DNA of 64,000 nucleotides, taken from contig NBAY01000019.1 in assembly GCA_002794775.1 (NCBI GenBank), positions 62,001-126,000 on the forward strand, given 5' to 3'. The translations under genes were made by a program, and so were the position numbers. The stretch's first letter is position 1. The number at the start of each line of letters is the position of its first letter. The stretch is from Porodaedalea pini. Lineage: Eukaryota; Basidiomycota; Agaricomycetes; Hymenochaetales; Hymenochaetaceae. The notes under the pieces were generated by a model, which saw nothing but the letters and a program-made list of their open reading frames with translations, was not told the DNA's origin and ran no database searches. Shown piece after piece: positions 50,091-60,533 of this stretch.

Positions 50091-51868
50091 ATATTGGTTG
50101 CAGACAGGCCTAGGGTATTCGCATGACGAGTGTCATCATTGATGACATCATCTCTGTTTTCTCTGATTTTTCAGATTCTTCTCTCTTTTATTGTCCTTTT
50201 CCTCCTTCCTCTCATCTTCATGGGGATTGGCATTGCACGTTAGAAAAGTGTGCCTCTTTTTTTTCAATCAGAGTGTAAATATGCTCCTAATATAGAAATT
50301 TGTGGCAACACAATTGTTGAAAGTTTTGCAAGGCACACATAGAAATGCTAGAAATTCTGTTGGTGGTTCCCCGGACAGAATCCATTGAAATTAAGTTGTA
50401 TAATGTATAACTAGAAGCCCCAAGGGAAAGTTTTTGAGGTCAAACAGTCAATTACATGCTTCTGCCACTGCTTATTTGCCCAGCAGTGGCATTAAGAATT
50501 ATCTACAGAATTACTAGTGCTAGTAGTACAAACCGACCTATCATGCTTACCTAATGCAATAAGTAGTTCTATTGACATCTTCATGCTCAAAATCACACTT
50601 TGAGTTAAATATATGTGTTTATATACCATACAACTACATTTAGATGTGTTTTCCTTAGTACTTTGGCACATACTTCAGAGCAGAACTGAGATAACACAAT
50701 GACACATTCCTATATGCAATCACATGAGTGCTGTTTTCTACCTTCTGGCCCCTCATCTTTCAGAATCTGTTGACAATATATCATCTCAAAAGTCACTGAT
50801 TTTTCTTTTGCAACCCATTTTTCTCATGACAAACTTGAATTGTCTGTGAGGAATTTTTCTAAAAACATTTATTCACTGAGAAACAAGTGATTCTCCCAGT
50901 AAGTTAACAGTATCTTGATTAATTTTTCACTTCTTTAAAAACTGTCTTGGGTAATTCAATGTATACTCCAATAATATTATTTAAAAATTTTTAATTAATT
51001 ATTTTTGAGCTGAGGAAGGAGAACGCGTAGCTACAGAAACAAGGGTTTTCCTTCGACACAGATTGGTGTGTGGCATGACATGCCGAGGGCCATGGGAATG
51101 CACACTTTTCATTCAAGCAATGCTGACCCCCAATCTTCACCCTTAGCGGCCACTTTCATCTTGCCCTTTTCTTCTTACCTATACCTCCCTCTCCTCTTCC
51201 TCCCCTTCTTCTTCTCCCCCACCCCAACATTCAACCTTCTCCACGGCATCTCATACTCACCATTTTACTTCCACATGGCGCCATCCTTTTCTCCCCTCAT
51301 TTAACCTCTCCACGCAAAACCAGCAACAATCTCACTCAAATTCAACTTCCATGCGACCCTATTATACGAGATGCACCTGCTGCCCACGCCGAACCTACAC
51401 GTAGGTTTGTTCGAACATGGTTGTGTCAGGCGTGAGTTTTGAGATGTTAGCGAGCTGCATTTGGGGGGTTACCGAGGATTGGCAGAAAGTAAAGAGAGAT
51501 GAAGGAGGAGCTTAGAAGACAGAAGAGTAGACTTGGAAAGAGGAAATATCATCTGTCTAGCTCAGAATGAACAGTTCTGCATTTATACACTGTTTTCATT
51601 TCAGACTACAAGGTCCATAGTGTTTTCCTGACTCTCCTTGTCGATGCAATTTCAAAAACAGATAGAAGTGCAAGTGCAAGAAAACTTGAGGCCAAAATGT
51701 TGTTATGCAGATCTGTGCACAGCCACATAGACCTCTAAATAATATTCACTGCATGTAAGGAAAGCTGTCATTCATCAACTCTTTTTATACCTCACACCAC
51801 CATCATGCTTCCAGTGCACGAGACCTTGAGCAGATATAAGAGGCGATTCTGATGCTGCAGATAACAAG
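50091..51868. other. 5' flank of the NLR remnant
   Basis: No supported exon in 50091-51868. CT-rich stretch at 51150-51300 and AT-rich stretch at 50930-51010. It probably contains the promoter of the NLR remnant that begins at 51869. Confidence 0.35.
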
Positions 51869-52357
51869 ATGAAACTTGATCACCCTCCACCATGTCCGAG
51901 CCAACTCACTATTTGCTACGAGGTTCATCAAGTTCTCAGTTGCTCAGCTATATTTGATCTGACATTCTCTGTAGTTGTCCGCCTTGAAGATGTGCAGTGG
52001 AAGTCAGAAGCACCTGATCTTTATGTTAAAGTAACACTTGGCAAATTTGTCCAGAAAACCTAGATAATCAAAGACAATAAATCCCCTACATGGAACAAGG
52101 CCTTTACATTGTCAGTGTGTCCAGTGAATTGACTTCACAAATGCTCAATGCTTTTGCAGCTCATCGTCAGACATATCTGCTATTTTCCATATCTGTGTCA
52201 AAGCCAAATCAAGGAATCTTATGTCTAATCCTGAAGTTGGCTACATTGATATCAAGCTTGAGGACCTGTTGGAGAAATGTGCTTGTGGAGAAGGTGCGTT
52301 TCAGTCAGAACTGCTGAGATTTCTGATTAAATCACAAATTATGTTAGCCCAACTAAG

Positions 52358-52843
52358 TGTTAGGACTCGAACTTTTACCTTTTCTTTTATTTTCCCTTTT
52401 ACCATTTCCTTTCTTTTAACCGCTCCTTTCCATTATATTTAACCTTCTTTCATAATCATTTCCCATTCTTATGTCATACACAATCATTCCCACACTCACT
52501 TAGTACGACTCAACCTTCATTCGTTCCATTCCTAGTTACATAAACTATACAACACTTAGATAATACAATCCCGTGGACGACGCTATAAAGAGGAAGGTGG
52601 AATCGCAGAAGCCTCCTGTTCTGCTTTTCCTCTTACCTCCACGTCATCCAGGTGAGACCCGTCCTCCCTGTATTAGTTAGACTTGTATTAATCCTCTTAC
52701 CTCCACGTCGTCCAGTCTGAGTAAACCCACTGCCCGAACTTCACGTTCGAGATACAGCCCGTCCCAGACAACGTCTGCATCACCATCAGGTGCCGCACGT
52801 TGAGGTTGCCTAGTCTGAGTTCTACCCAGACTTCCGCCTAACA
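52358..52843 (+). repeat. 5' LTR
   Basis: Begins TGTTAGGACTC and ends GCCTAACA, so the termini are TG...CA. It differs from the 3' LTR at about 21 positions by hand alignment. 20 of these are transitions, about 15 in CpG/TpG/CpA contexts. Confidence 0.95.
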
Positions 52844-53382
52844 TAAAAGCAGAACCCCACCCAGGCTCATTCCCAGCGTACGTCGTCGCTGTCGACTCAC
52901 CTTCACTCAGTCTAGAGGAGCGCTCCCCTCAATGGACTTGACGTGTAAATCCCCTAAACAACAACCCTCAACCCTGCCCGGACGTTTTCAGACGTTCGTG
53001 TATTACATAAACTTCACAACCGACTTTTCCCAACCCTGGCTCTCCGCATCTCCCTTTGGTGGAGGAGCCACTTAACTTGGACGTGGGTGACGTTACATGT
53101 ACAGTCGTCGACATTGTTGTCAATTGTTATCACTGCCGCGTCCTTCCGTCTCATTATCAACTTCGCCGACGAACCCATTCAACGTTGGCGTAACCCCGGA
53201 TCAAACGCACAACCGATCCCTGTCCCTCCACCATTGCCAAGATAGATCTCACCGACAAACAGCAATGGGCCCTCCCTGCATCAGCCCATTGGGATCCAGA
53301 CCAACCAAGCTATGTCACGACCAACAACAGCAGCGTTACATACGACATCTGGTGGAGTGAGATCCGGCATAGCTGGTATTCG

Positions 53383-54642
53383 ATGAATGAAGAAGGAAGG
53401 AGAGCTAGGTGGCCCCCAGCCATCCCGTCGTCACCTGCACCGTCAATGTCTACCATCAACTTACCACCGACTCCAGGACCCTACCGCAAGACTCATAGAG
53501 ATCTTTCACCGCCAACCCCTCCTGAACCTTCGATGCCCACGCCCGAACCCGCAATGTCAGCAGGAGGTTTCAGTCAGCAGCAGATGGAGCAGATCACAGC
53601 CATCGCAGCCATCATCGCAAACGCCTTTGCCCATCAGGTGAACAACGCCCTGGCACCAGTTGCGGCAGCTAACCCCCCAACCCCCAGCATCGACGTCACC
53701 CAGCCACGTGAATTCACTGGCGGCAACGACTATCTAGACTTCAAACGCGAGGTCCTCCTCTTTGTCTCGGCAAACCTGAATCAGTACCTGATGTCTGAAA
53801 GCAAGATATACGTCACTCTCTCCTACCTAAAAGGTGGCAATGCAGCGACGTGGGCACAAAACTACGTGGAGGAGTTGACGACAGCGGGAATCATAACCTT
53901 CACCGACAGTTGGACAAGGTTCCAGGAGCGCCTAGATGCCTCGTTCGATGACCCGAACTGGAAGGAAAAAGCGCTAGTGGAATTCCGAACCAAGGTTCAG
54001 AAGGACCTCACCGCCGACGAGTTTTTCCAGAAGCTCGACGTCGTCATCACAAGAGCAGGACTGATGGATGACAGCATCATCTGCAACCGCCTAAAGCACA
54101 CGATGAACATCGAGGTGGTCCAAGGGGTATTGAGGTCGACGCCGGTCCCGACCACGTACGACGACTGGAAGAAAAAGGCCATCGAGATTGATCGTGGCAA
54201 ACAACAGATCCGTGCGATACAACAAGGTCATGCATTCCCACTTCTGCCGTGCCAGCAACAACAGGCACCCCCAGCTCATCGACAGATCCTGGCCCCCCAC
54301 GTCGACAAACGTGATGTGACTGGTGTTACTTTTGGAGGTGCCAGCCAGCCAATGGACGTCTCGATGAACGAGGCACAATGGAGGAGGGTGTGCTGGATCT
54401 GTGGTAAACTTGGCCACTTCAAGGACACGTGCCCACAAGGGAAGACGATCGTGCAGCACATGCTGCAGATGATGGCGCCAGGCAAGTGTCGTCTTCTTGC
54501 CGATGAGTTGGGTGCGATGAAGGAATCGGCCTTTGAGGAAGTCGTAGACACTCGGAGGTCGACTGTGGAGGACTATGTGGAGGAAGACAGCGATGACGAA
54601 GAGGTCGTCGACTCGCAGGATTTTGCAAGTGGTCAGGTGTAG
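53383..54642 (+). CDS. gag: Gag polyprotein of the chromovirus
   Basis: A 419-codon uninterrupted frame. It has a proline-rich N-terminus, then a capsid-like retrotransposon gag region (DVTQPREFTGGNDYLDFKRE; YLKGGNAATWAQNYVEEL). One CCHC zinc knuckle is present (CWICGKLGHFKDTC), followed by an acidic tail. It forms the particle that packages element RNA. Its frame differs from that of pol. It has no internal stops, unlike pol. Confidence 0.88.
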   Translation: MNEEGRRARWPPAIPSSPAPSMSTINLPPTPGPYRKTHRDLSPPTPPEPSMPTPEPAMSAGGFSQQQMEQITAIAAIIANAFAHQVNNALAPVAAANPPTPSIDVTQPREFTGGNDYLDFKREVLLFVSANLNQYLMSESKIYVTLSYLKGGNAATWAQNYVEELTTAGIITFTDSWTRFQERLDASFDDPNWKEKALVEFRTKVQKDLTADEFFQKLDVVITRAGLMDDSIICNRLKHTMNIEVVQGVLRSTPVPTTYDDWKKKAIEIDRGKQQIRAIQQGHAFPLLPCQQQQAPPAHRQILAPHVDKRDVTGVTFGGASQPMDVSMNEAQWRRVCWICGKLGHFKDTCPQGKTIVQHMLQMMAPGKCRLLADELGAMKESAFEEVVDTRRSTVEDYVEEDSDDEEVVDSQDFASGQV

Positions 54643-54677
54643 CCATCGGGACGACTGACCGGGAAGAACAAGGGGTT

Positions 54678-57600
54678 TTGGAATTGGACTCAATAAAATA
54701 TAACCAACCGTCTGTACAGTACGTAGGTGCAAACGACATCGATGGTTTTTCCAATTACGAAGTCCCCACCAATGTGAATGAAGAGAACGAGTACGAACAG
54801 CTGTTTGTGAGGGGAACTGGCGGACGCCAGCTGGACCTCCTCCTGAACGTCAGATACAATGTGGAGAGTGAAGCAAAAGAGGTGGATGCGCATGCCCTCG
54901 TGGATTTGGGGTGTATGGGATCATGCATCGACATGAGGTTCGTTGAACAGTATGGGTTGGAGACCAAGCATTACATCAGACCCCTCATGGTACTCAATGC
55001 GGATGGCACGCACAATGAGGCCGGTTTGATTGAGAGATACGTTGACGTCGAGCTGATAATTGGACACCACAAGGAAAGGATTGTCCTTGCGGTAACATCC
55101 CTGGCATCGTCAAACATCTTCCTTGGCTACGACTGGCTTCGATGTCATAACCCGGAGGTTGACTGGAAAGCGGGTTTGATTGAATTCACCCATTGTCCAG
55201 AGGAGTGCATGATTGGGAAGGAGGGTGTGGAGGAGATGAGGAGGGTGAGAGAGGTGTGAATGGACAAGGCGTCCTGGCCCGCATACCTCAACGACTTTGC
55301 CAATGTCTTCAGTGAGAAGGGCTTCAAAAAGCTACCAGAACATCGCCCCTGGGATCACGTCATCGACTTGAAACCTGACTTTAAGCCTAGCGAATGCAAG
55401 ATCTATCCGCTGACACCAATGGAACAGCAATCGCTAAAGGACTTCCTCGAAGAAAACTTGAAATCAGGCCACATACGAAAGTCGATCTCACCAATGGCGT
55501 CACCCTTCTTTTTCATTAAGAAGGCCGACAAGTCGCTACACCCGATCCAGGACTACCATAAACTCAATGACGGTACGATCAAGAACAAGTATCCTCTCCC
55601 CCTCATCAATGAACTGGTCAACAAGGTCAAGAAGGTGAAGTTCATCACCAAGCTTGACCTTCGCTGGGGATACTACAATGTCTGGATCCAAGAAGGTGAT
55701 GAATGGAAGGCAGTGTTCTGCACAAACATGGGTCTCTTCAAACCGACAGTCATGTTCTTCGGTCTTTGTAACGCGCCGGTGATGTTTCAAGCTTTTGTCA
55801 ACCACATCTTCAAGGGACTGATCTATGATAACCTGATCATTGTCTACCTCGACGACATACTGATCCTCTCACAAACTCTAGAGGAACATATCGAAACCTC
55901 AAGGCGCATCCTTCAGATCCTGCGAGAGAACGGTCTATACCTGAAACCGGAGAAATGCGAATTCAATGCCAAGGTTGTGAAATACCTTGGCCACATTGTT
56001 GGCAATGGTGAGATCAGGGCTGACCCAGTGAAGATGGAAGCAATTGCAGACTGGCCAGTCCTGCGAAACCTCAAGCAGCTACAACAATTCCTTGGCATGG
56101 GAAACTGGCTGTGACGGTTCATCAAGGACTACAGCAAGGTGGTCCATCCGCTAACATCGCTGACAGGCAAGAAGGATTGGGTATGGGAGACCAAACAGCA
56201 AAAAGCATTCAAGGAGTTGAGACGACGTCTCTGCTCACCTCCAGTCCTGGCCATTGCAAATGATGAGGGCCCTTTCTGCGTCGAGGTGGACTCATCAAAC
56301 TTCGTGCTTGGAGGTGTGTTGTTGCAGAAGCAGGAAGGCAAGTGGAGGGTAGTCGCCTACAGGTCCGAAGCGCTCCTGCTGGCGGAACAAAACTACAAGA
56401 TCTACGACAAGGAGATGCTCGCGATCGTTTCGGCGCTCAAAGAGTGGAGACAGTACCTTCTCAGTGCCCGTCACCCTATCAAAATCTGGTCTGATCACGC
56501 CAACCTCACCTACTTCAGGTCGGCGCAAAAGCTGAGCTACCGACAAGCTTGCTGGCGGACAGAGCTCAAGGAATTTGACTTCCACCTTGAGCACAAGTTG
56601 GGGAAGACGATGGGCAAGGTGGACTTACTGTCGCGTAAGACCGGCTACGATGAGGGGAAGGATGATAACAACGGTGTTGTGTTCATCAAGGAGAAGTGAC
56701 TGAATCATGGAGTGGTGAGGACGTCGCGAGATGAGGTGTTGGAACGAGTGGGTGATGCGCAGAGGGTGCAGGATGGGTCGGAGAGGCCGACAGGTATGAC
56801 AGAAGTCACTGGGTTGTGGTGGATGAGAGGCAAGGTGTATGTACCGTTGACGATGAAGGAGGCCATATTGCAGGAATGTCACAACTCAGCACTGGCTGGA
56901 CACCCAGGAGCGTCGAAAACAGTGGAGCTTGTCCGTCGAGACTTCTGGTGGACATCGATGTTCTCCGACATCCGAGCGTATGTCTGAGGGTGTGATCGCT
57001 GTCAGCGAACAAAGGCTCTGAGGGCGTCAAGGTCAAGGCCACTCCACCCAAACACAGTCCCTGAAGGCCCCTGGGAGATCATCATGGTCGACCTCATCGG
57101 AGAGCTCCCGGACTCCAAGGGGCACAACGCAATCTGCGTCTTTGTTGATAGGTTCTCGAAACAGATGCACGCTATCCTGACGATGATGAAGTTGTCAGCG
57201 GAAGGCATGGCTCAGCTGTACTGCGACCACGTCTTCCGCCTCCACAGCTTGCCAAAAAAGATCATCCATGACCGAGGCACGCAGTTCGACACGTCGATGA
57301 TGAAGGAACTGTACAAACTCCTACACATTGAAGGCAACCCGTCGATGGCGTATCACCCACAGACCAATGGTCAAACAGAACACGTTAACCAGGAGCTCAA
57401 ACAGTACCTTTGACTCTTCGTTAACCATCGTCAATCAGACTGGAAGGACTGGCTCCCCCTCACGGAGTTCGCATACAACAACCATGAACACTCGGCCATG
57501 AAAATGTCCCCCTTCTATGTGAACACAGGACGTCACCCCTTGAGCTTTGACACAACACGAACCTCATCTGCCAACATGTCGGCGGAAGAATTTGCGAAAC

Positions 57601-58154
57601 ACATCAAGGAGACTCATCGTGTTGTGAAGGAAAACTTGGTCAAGGCGGCGGACGACATGAAGCGCTACCACAACCAGACAGCAGGGACTTTGGTGGAATA
57701 CAAGACTGGAGACAAGGTTTTCCTCAACGGGCGAAACATCAGCACAGATTCACCGACGAAGAAACTCGCTGACAAATGGTATGGTCCCTTCGAGATCGTC
57801 GACAAGGTGGGAGCTAGCGCATACAAACTCAGGCTCCCCAAGCGATGGAAGAAGGTCCACCCGGTCTTCAACGAGGCCCTGCTAAATCCCGCTGTTGAAC
57901 CATCCTTCGAGAGCCAGAAACAACCAGCACCGCCACCACCTGACATCATCGACAACAAGGAGTACGAGATCAAGGAAATTCTAGACTCACGTCTGCATCG
58001 AGGAAAGCTACAGTACCTCGTCAAGTGGGTTGGCTACAATGAACTGACTTGGCAGCCTGAGATGGACTTTGGCGAGAATGCAAAGGAGGCGATCGCTGAA
58101 TTCTATCGAAAACATCCCGGCGCCCCTCAAAAACTCAACATTCCTTGCCAATGA
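54678..58154 (+). pseudogene. pol: Pol of the chromovirus, interrupted by five TGA codons
   Basis: One continuous frame broken by TGA at 55257, 56112, 56697, 56985 and 57411. In order: aspartic protease (ALVDLGCMGSC, where the usual DSG reads DLG); reverse transcriptase with IVYLDDILILSQ; RNase H beginning FCVEVDSSNFVLGGVLLQ; integrase with an HHCC-type finger (ending GCDRCQR), catalytic segments MVDLIGELP, IIHDRGTQFD and QTNGQTEHVNQE; and a C-terminal chromodomain (EYEIKEILDSR, LQYLVKWVGY, TWQPEMDF). Three of the stops sit where the family has Arg, consistent with CGA to TGA change. The DLG in the protease is a further likely loss. The chromodomain targets insertion to modified chromatin. 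Confidence 0.92.
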
Positions 58155-58236
58155 CTTCGCCCATGCTTCGTTGACACCGAACCAGACGACCTCGATCTTG
58201 GTTGGTCGGGACGCCCAACCTTGAGGGGGGGGGTAA

Positions 58237-58722
58237 TGTTAGGACTCAAACTTTTACCTTTTCTTTTATTTTCCCTTTTACCATTTCCTTTCTTTTAACT
58301 GCTCCTTTCCATTATATTTAACCCTCTTTCATAATCATTTCCCATTCTTATGTCATACACGATCATTCCCACACTCACTTAGTACGACCCAACCTTCATT
58401 CATTCCATTCCTAGTTACGTAAACTATACAACACTTAGATAATACAATCCCGTGGACGACGATATAAAGAGGAAGGTGGAATCGCAGAAGCCCCCTGTTC
58501 TGCTTTTCCTCTTACCTCCACGTTGTCCAGGTGAGACCCGTCCCCCCTGTATTAGTTAGACTTGTATTAATCCTCTTACCTCCACATCGTCCAGTCTGAG
58601 TAAACCCGCTGCCCGAACTTTGCATTCGAGATACAGCCCGTCCCAGACAACGTCTGCATCACCATCAGGTGCTGCACATTGAGGTTGCCTAGTCTGAGTT
58701 CCACCCAGACTTCTGCCTAACA
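58237..58722 (+). repeat. 3' LTR
   Basis: 486 bp, same ends as the 5' LTR. It is preceded by a run of nine or more G in TTGAGGGGGGGGGTAA, the polypurine-tract position. It is followed by CTAAG, the second half of the target duplication. Confidence 0.95.
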
Positions 58723-59551
58723 CTAAGCCTTTATATGTCCCTGGCACAGCATCCCCAGAATCCGTGGGTATCATTCATCTATATCTCAAGGACATAGATG
58801 TGGAGATGCGCATTGGGATTGATGTCAAGGCTGCCAGAGAGAATATACAGCAGATCATGTGGTCAGCGAATGCCACAGACTCCACTGCTAATCGGGTCGG
58901 ATCTCTCATCTGGGAGTTGGACGAAATCGTCAAAGCTGCTGATGATATAAGCACCAAAGCAAGTCTTCATTTCTCGATGGTGTTGGATTGTTTCTCATCA
59001 ATCGTCCATAGGTTCATCCATACCTAAACCTCACGTGGCAAGCGATCTCAGTTTTGTACAAAGTACATTCAGCCATGTTTTGTTGCATTAAATTATACTA
59101 TAAGTTGAGCATCTCTGCACAGATTGTCTCGCATCAGTTCAAAACTGACAAGAAGCTTGTCAATTTGGTTCACGTCATAGAGGAAGCCTTTGAATTCGCT
59201 CATGATGCCAGAACTTTAACCAACAAAACCCAGAAGCTTAAGCAAGTAATCAATGAACTCCTCAGACAAACTATCCAGTGCTGTCACTTTGTCCACGAAT
59301 ATACAGCACACAGTATTGTTGGTAAGCTCATCTGCTAGAATATACTCTTACAGCAAATTGAACTTTATCCCAGGGCGAACACTTCACATAAGCAGCAGTC
59401 AAAAAATGGACGACTTCAAAGGATGTTTTACCAAACTCAAGAAAAAGTTGGACTCGGGCGTTGCTCTGCACACCGCCTTTCTTTCAATGTACATGTCTAA
59501 AAAGGTCAATGATATAGGTATCTGTCATTCCTCTAGTATTTATTAAGCTTA

Positions 59552-60400
59552 CAGCCATTTTCATAAGTCCTGTGACACATGCATGTCTCATGATATGAGC
59601 CGTGGCTGAGCCAACATGTCAAAAAATTAGAATAAATGTCTATTTTCTCTGTAAATTCTGTGCAGTACCTGCCCATTAAGTACTCAAAAAAAAGGCATGG
59701 TTCTCAGGAGCAGAAATATGTAAAATAGAGAGCAATATGTTGATTATGTAGGTGGGTGGAGATCAAACAAGTGCAGCCAGTCTGTTTTTTCATACATTTC
59801 CACCGAGATTCAAAAATTATGGCTCCCCTACATCTACCTTTAAAATTCTTTCCTATGTCTGTAAATTAATTATATGACTACACCAACATCTCCTGCAAGT
59901 TTGAAGCCAATCCATTCAGTATTCATGGTGCAGCAGCAAGATTTGTGTTCTACTCTACAAGACCTGTTGTGAGAAAAGGAGGGTGGAAAGAGCTTGAAGT
60001 GGAACACAAATCCTGCTGCTGCACCATGAATACTGAATGGATTGGCTTCAAACTTGCAGGAGATGTTGGTATAGTCATATAATTAATTTACAGACATAGG
60101 AAAGAATTTTACAGGTAGATGTAGGGGAGCCATAATTTTTGAATCTCGGTGGAAATGTATGAGAAAACAGACTGGCTGCACTTGTTTGATCTCCACCCAC
60201 CTACATAATCAACATATTGCTCTCTATTTTACATATTTCTGCTCCTGAGAACCATGCCTTTTTTTTGAGTACTTAATGGGCAGGTACTGCACAGAATTTA
60301 CAGAGAAAATAGGCATTCATTCTAATTTTTTGACATGTTGGCTCAGCCACGGCTCATATCATGTGACATGCATGTGTCGCAGGACTTATGAAAATGGCTG
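59552..60400. mobile_element. 849-bp palindromic foldback MITE, copy 2
   Basis: Same family as 49237-50088: two inverted arms of about 400 bp around a short centre (about 59955-60003), ends CAGCCATTTTCATAAGTCC and its complement. TA flanks at 59550-59551 and 60401-60402. It sits directly after the donor of an intron of the NLR remnant (GTATCT at 59518). Confidence 0.88.
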
Positions 60401-60406
60401 TAATTA

Positions 60407-60531
60407 CAGCCATTTTCATAAGTCCTGCGACACGTGCATGTCACATGAAGTGAGCCGCATCAGAGCCAAAATGTTGAAAAATTAGAATGAATGCCTATTT
60501 TCTCTGTAAATTCTGCACAGTACCCGCTCAT
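60407..60531 (+). mobile_element. Truncated left end of a third element
   Basis: Begins CAGCCATTTTCATAAGTCC after TA and matches the arm of the palindromic elements for about 125 bp. It stops at CCCGCTCAT-TA, where the arm would continue AAGTAC. At this point another copy starts, so this is a target of a nested TA insertion. Confidence 0.8.
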
Positions 60532-60533
60532 TA

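Larger units (their letters stand above)
52358..58722 (+). mobile_element. Ty3/gypsy chromovirus, complete with LTRs
   Basis: A full-length LTR retrotransposon: two 486-bp LTRs, a gag frame and one pol frame ordered protease, reverse transcriptase, RNase H, integrase, chromodomain. Insertion is flanked by a 5-bp duplication CTAAG (52353-52357; 58723-58727). A purine tract of G residues lies just before the 3' LTR. Pol carries five internal TGA stops, so the copy cannot move on its own. It lies inside an intron of the NLR remnant, same orientation. Confidence 0.95.
51869..59550 (+). pseudogene. C2-Goodbye STAND/NLR gene remnant split by transposons
   Basis: N-terminal part of a basidiomycete NLR-type gene. 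A C2-like domain reads VVRLEDVQWKSEAPDLYVKV, NKSPTWNKAFTLS, a small intron, then PEVGYIDIKLEDLLEKC. After an intron that now contains a 6.37-kb retrotransposon, exon sequence resumes at 58750 with ESVGIIHLYLKDIDVEMRIG. A helical Goodbye-like segment follows: FKTDKKLVNLVHVIEEAFEF, IQCCHFVHEYTAHSIV and DFKGCFTKLKKKLDSGVALH. The next intron is entered by a palindromic MITE and no NACHT domain follows in this window. Lesions: an in-frame TAG at 52061-52063 inside C2, and a frame break near 59015 just before HPYLNLTWQAISVLYK. Intact members sense non-self in fungal immunity; this copy looks dead. Confidence 0.7.

Noticed and set aside
54678..58154. TGA stops in pol as programmed readthrough or selenocysteine
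   Set aside because: Five scattered TGA codons, at least three at expected Arg positions, are better explained by CpG deamination; no recoding structure is evident.
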